In this document: positions 61,648-64,000 of the stretch, piece after piece
Layout: each line of letters starts with the position of its first letter
Numbering within the stretch: the stretch's first letter is position 1
NCBI GenBank assembly: GCA_016719635.1
Contig: JADJYT010000001.1
Span: forward strand, 186,001 to 250,000
Direction of reading: 5' to 3'
Length of the DNA stretch: 64,000 bases
Source: Sphingobacteriales bacterium
GTDB taxonomy: Bacteria; Bacteroidota; Bacteroidia; Chitinophagales; JADIYW01
Notes under the pieces: generated by a model
What the model was told of the DNA's origin: nothing
What the model saw: the letters and a program-made list of their open reading frames with translations, nothing else
Databases searched by the model: none
Made by a program: the position numbers and the translations under genes

Positions 61648-63726
61648 ATGAAACAAACCATAAAACTAAACGTCATTCCTTTTGACGTACCTGTAGCAGA
61701 AGTAGAATTTGCATTCTATACAACAAATCATGACAACTATTGCCGCATCCACAAAGACGATTTAAATGATTTGTTTGAAGATAAAATCCACGAAAGCGAA
61801 TTACACGAAGGTCAGTGGCTCTACACCGATTTTCAACCGGCAAAAGAAAACGCCATAAGAATAAAGGTAAACCTGTATGATAACGTGTACTTCTCCCTGC
61901 ATTATTACAGGTACCTCATTCGCAATTACTTTTCCGGCAAGGCAGATATAATGCACAGCAATTTCACTAAGGAAATTGAAGTCTATTTTCAAAACAAGCA
62001 GCTAAGCGACAACCTATACAAGGTATATAACCAGTTTACACTCAAGGTACAGCACAGCCGCTTTACGGATGGTCCCGAATTGGTCGTATCCTACGATGGT
62101 ACTACTAAGGTGTACAACAAAAGCCTGGCGGAAATTGCCGATTTTCAGACACAATATTATAATTGGATAAACTGTAACGGAGTGTTGAACAGATGGAAAT
62201 ATTTAACCGATCAACAGAAATTAAACCACGATAAGAACTATCCGGTACTAAGCAATACATTAAAACCACATCTCGGAATTAAATTCGATGTACCCACATT
62301 TGAAAATCGCTATCCCAAATATTTTAAAATATTGGAAGACTTTTACAACAACTACTTAAACACAAAAGAGTTTCGCAAAATACTGCCATTGGCAGAAGAA
62401 GGATACTTCACACCGCCCGGTGATACGGTTCGGATAATAAATCCCGAATCGAATGAGTTGCAGTATTCAAACGGAAAGGTAGGCAGAGACCCTAAGAAAG
62501 ATTTTAAAAGCAAAGGGCCGTTCAAATCCGTGCCGCCGCCAAACAATGTAAAATTCTTTTTCATTTATCAGAAGTCCGACAAGGATACAGCCGTTAAAGC
62601 CATCTACAATTATTTAAAAAATGGATTCTATCACGAAAAATTTCCGTTTCCAAGCATGAATGATTACATCAGATTACCCTTTGAACTGGATGTAACGGGA
62701 AATATAGAATACGAAAACTTAAACGAAGCCATATCCACCGTACATAAAGCGATAAAGAATATGGATAAATTGCCCGACACAAAATACCTCGCTATATATA
62801 TCAATCCTGTCCCTAAAGCCGATAAGGATGCAGGTCGCAATGCGATTTATTATCGCTTGAAAGAAATATTACTAAATGAAGGGATTTTATCACAGGTCAT
62901 TAAAACGGAACACATTCACAGAAACGGCTACAAAAACAATGATTTTAATACCTTCCTGCCGCACCTGCAAATTGCAATGTTGGCGAAACTGGGTGGTATC
63001 CCCTGGCGTTTAAACAGACCCACTACAAACGAATTGATAGTAGGCGTAGGCGCATTCTTCTCGGTATCTCAAAAAACAAGGTTTGTAGGTTCTGCATTCT
63101 GCTTCAATAATGAAGGAATCTTTAAAGGCTTTGATTGTTTCAACGCAAACGATACAACGAGCTTGGCAGGTTCTATTCGAGAAGCGGTATTGAAATTTAT
63201 AGTAACCAACCATAAAGCAGATAGGTTAATCATTCATTTTTATAAAGACATAGGCAAAAAGGAATTGAGACCAATAATGGAAACCCTGCATAAATTAGGA
63301 TTAAATATACCGGTCATTATTCTTACTATAAACAAAACAGAAAGTAAGGAACTATTGGGATTTGACACCACAGACACAAAAAACCTGATGCCTTACAGTG
63401 GTACTATTATAAAAGTAGGCAGAAAAGAATATCTCCTGTTCAACAATACCCGCTACGATGAATATTCATCCCCGAAGAAAAAAGAATACCACTTTCCGGT
63501 AAAAATTTCTCTGGCATGTTCTGAAAGCGGCATGTTGGACGACATGGATTTGGTTGAGCAACTGATAGACCAGGTATATCAGTTTAGCCGTATGTATTGG
63601 AAAAGCACAGACCAGCAAAGCCTGCCTGTCACCATCAAATACCCTGAAATGGTAGCGCAAATCTATCCATATTTTCAGCATGATAAATTGCCTGATTTTG
63701 GAAAAGAAAACTTATGGTTTTTATAA
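61648..63726 (+). CDS. ago: Prokaryotic Argonaute, probably catalytically inactive PIWI
   Basis: A 692-residue Argonaute protein. Residues 1-300 correspond to N, linker and reduced or absent PAZ domains. The MID domain (about 300-450) has the 5'-end pocket signature Y401, K405 (YYRLKEILLNEGI), Q416 (SQVI) and K447 (LAKLGG). The PIWI domain covers 455-692. Its first catalytic aspartate is replaced by glycine (GVGAFF, G468). The third site reads HFYKD in place of HRDG, and the last, YPEMVA, has no Asp/His/Asn at the expected place. So I predict no target cleavage. The C-terminus ENLWFL is the normal hydrophobic end that completes the MID pocket. It probably silences or senses foreign nucleic acid through a guide. 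No nuclease, SIR2 or membrane effector is adjacent; the AbiE pair lies upstream. Confidence 0.9.
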   Translation: MKQTIKLNVIPFDVPVAEVEFAFYTTNHDNYCRIHKDDLNDLFEDKIHESELHEGQWLYTDFQPAKENAIRIKVNLYDNVYFSLHYYRYLIRNYFSGKADIMHSNFTKEIEVYFQNKQLSDNLYKVYNQFTLKVQHSRFTDGPELVVSYDGTTKVYNKSLAEIADFQTQYYNWINCNGVLNRWKYLTDQQKLNHDKNYPVLSNTLKPHLGIKFDVPTFENRYPKYFKILEDFYNNYLNTKEFRKILPLAEEGYFTPPGDTVRIINPESNELQYSNGKVGRDPKKDFKSKGPFKSVPPPNNVKFFFIYQKSDKDTAVKAIYNYLKNGFYHEKFPFPSMNDYIRLPFELDVTGNIEYENLNEAISTVHKAIKNMDKLPDTKYLAIYINPVPKADKDAGRNAIYYRLKEILLNEGILSQVIKTEHIHRNGYKNNDFNTFLPHLQIAMLAKLGGIPWRLNRPTTNELIVGVGAFFSVSQKTRFVGSAFCFNNEGIFKGFDCFNANDTTSLAGSIREAVLKFIVTNHKADRLIIHFYKDIGKKELRPIMETLHKLGLNIPVIILTINKTESKELLGFDTTDTKNLMPYSGTIIKVGRKEYLLFNNTRYDEYSSPKKKEYHFPVKISLACSESGMLDDMDLVEQLIDQVYQFSRMYWKSTDQQSLPVTIKYPEMVAQIYPYFQHDKLPDFGKENLWFL

Positions 63727-63872
63727 ATTTAAGAGAGCAGAAGCCTTATTTTTGATATTATTACACATTTTTGTTTGATAATTAATGTTAAATCCACTTA
63801 TTTATGCTTGTGTATGGAATATTTAAATTAACTCAGGTAAAAATTGTTCAATAATTTTAACATCTTTACGTT

Positions 63873-64000
63873 GTGAAAATTTTTACCATCATATTCAGCA
63901 TATACATTTTGATGCTCTCATTCGCACCATGTGGTGATAATGTTGAATGTGGTGAGCGGAAAAAAACGGAACAATCTCATAACAGCCACAAACATGAAAA
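63873..64000 (+). CDS. DUF6660-like small membrane/secreted protein, 5' part (runs off window)
   Basis: From the GTG at 63873 a frame stays open to the window end (42 codons). It encodes a hydrophobic N-terminal segment KIFTIIFSIYILMLS followed by APCGDNVECG and a polar His/Lys-rich part (SHNSHKHE). This matches the small DUF6660-type proteins of Bacteroidota, with a CxD/C pair after the first helix. They are often found next to metal-efflux genes, so metal-resistance cargo may follow; this is an inference. The 146 bases between the Argonaute stop and this start hold no other gene. Confidence 0.6.
   Translation, partial: MKIFTIIFSIYILMLSFAPCGDNVECGERKKTEQSHNSHKHE

Larger units (their letters stand above)
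54534..64000 (+). mobile_element. Integrative element in tRNA-Arg, left part (right end outside window)
   Basis: The left border is the tRNA-Arg fragment. The content is typical of an integrative mobilisable or conjugative element: tyrosine recombinase, excisionase-like HTH protein, VirE-N/DUF3987 primase-helicase. The cargo in view is an AbiE toxin-antitoxin, an Argonaute, and a DUF6660-like protein. No relaxase or conjugation gene is visible so far. Codon use and base content appear more A-rich than in the neighbouring chromosome. Confidence 0.8.

Overview
The window comes from a Bacteroidota genome. I see type IX secretion sorting domains of both kinds (type A on the PhoD-like protein and the esterase, type B on the two giant repeat proteins), Bacteroidota -7 promoter boxes (TAnnTTTG, several with a TTTG box about 19 bases upstream), a primary sigma factor of under 300 residues without region 1.1, an N-acetyl/N-succinyl-ornithine carbamoyltransferase, and many short SCxx-type lipoproteins. 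I cannot set the class or genus from sequence alone.

The first 54.4 kb is mostly ordinary chromosome. In order it holds: the end of sufS with sufE and a DUF59 protein, then a bacilliredoxin; a minus-strand operon for an NAD(P)H-linked flavin/Fe-S oxidoreductase and 2-oxoacid:ferredoxin oxidoreductase (korAB); fmt; two tandem PF10118-type proteins; a decayed IS21-like remnant; a dapF-corA-perM operon; htrA; trmN6; a PhoD-like phosphatase; a DinB/YfiT protein; rpoD; gapdh; an AT-rich pair of lipoprotein genes; ffh; arginine genes argC, argD, argF' and, after a four-gene interruption, argB and argE; two tandem giant secreted repeat proteins; groESL; a sigma/anti-sigma-like pair; a DEAD-box helicase; lipA; ytxJ with a 45-residue lipoprotein; mpl; a dolichol-phosphate-mannose-synthase-like glycosyltransferase; and a hotdog-fold protein. 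Three genes (the PhoD-like gene, argD and the lipoprotein at 53674) are each broken by the apparent loss of one base in a short homopolymer, which suggests assembly error as much as biology.

From about 54.53 kb to the end of the window there is an integrated mobile element. Its left edge is a perfect 3' half of a tRNA-Arg(TCT) gene with no 5' half, followed by a tyrosine recombinase. Then come an unknown protein co-transcribed with the recombinase, a small excisionase-like HTH protein, a VirE-N/DUF3987 primase-helicase-like protein, an AbiEi/AbiEii type IV toxin-antitoxin pair, a 692-residue prokaryotic Argonaute, and the start of a DUF6660-like small protein running off the window.

The most interesting part is this defence cargo. 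The Argonaute keeps a MID pocket signature and the hydrophobic C-terminus needed to hold a guide 5' end, but three recognisable positions of the PIWI catalytic tetrad look lost. It is encoded directly after an AbiE toxin-antitoxin operon, and none of the usual nuclease, SIR2 or membrane partners is next to it. Two clusters of TTGCA-type repeats with 8-9 base spacing, in opposite orientation, lie inside the primase gene and between the AbiE and Argonaute genes; nothing else I annotated explains them.
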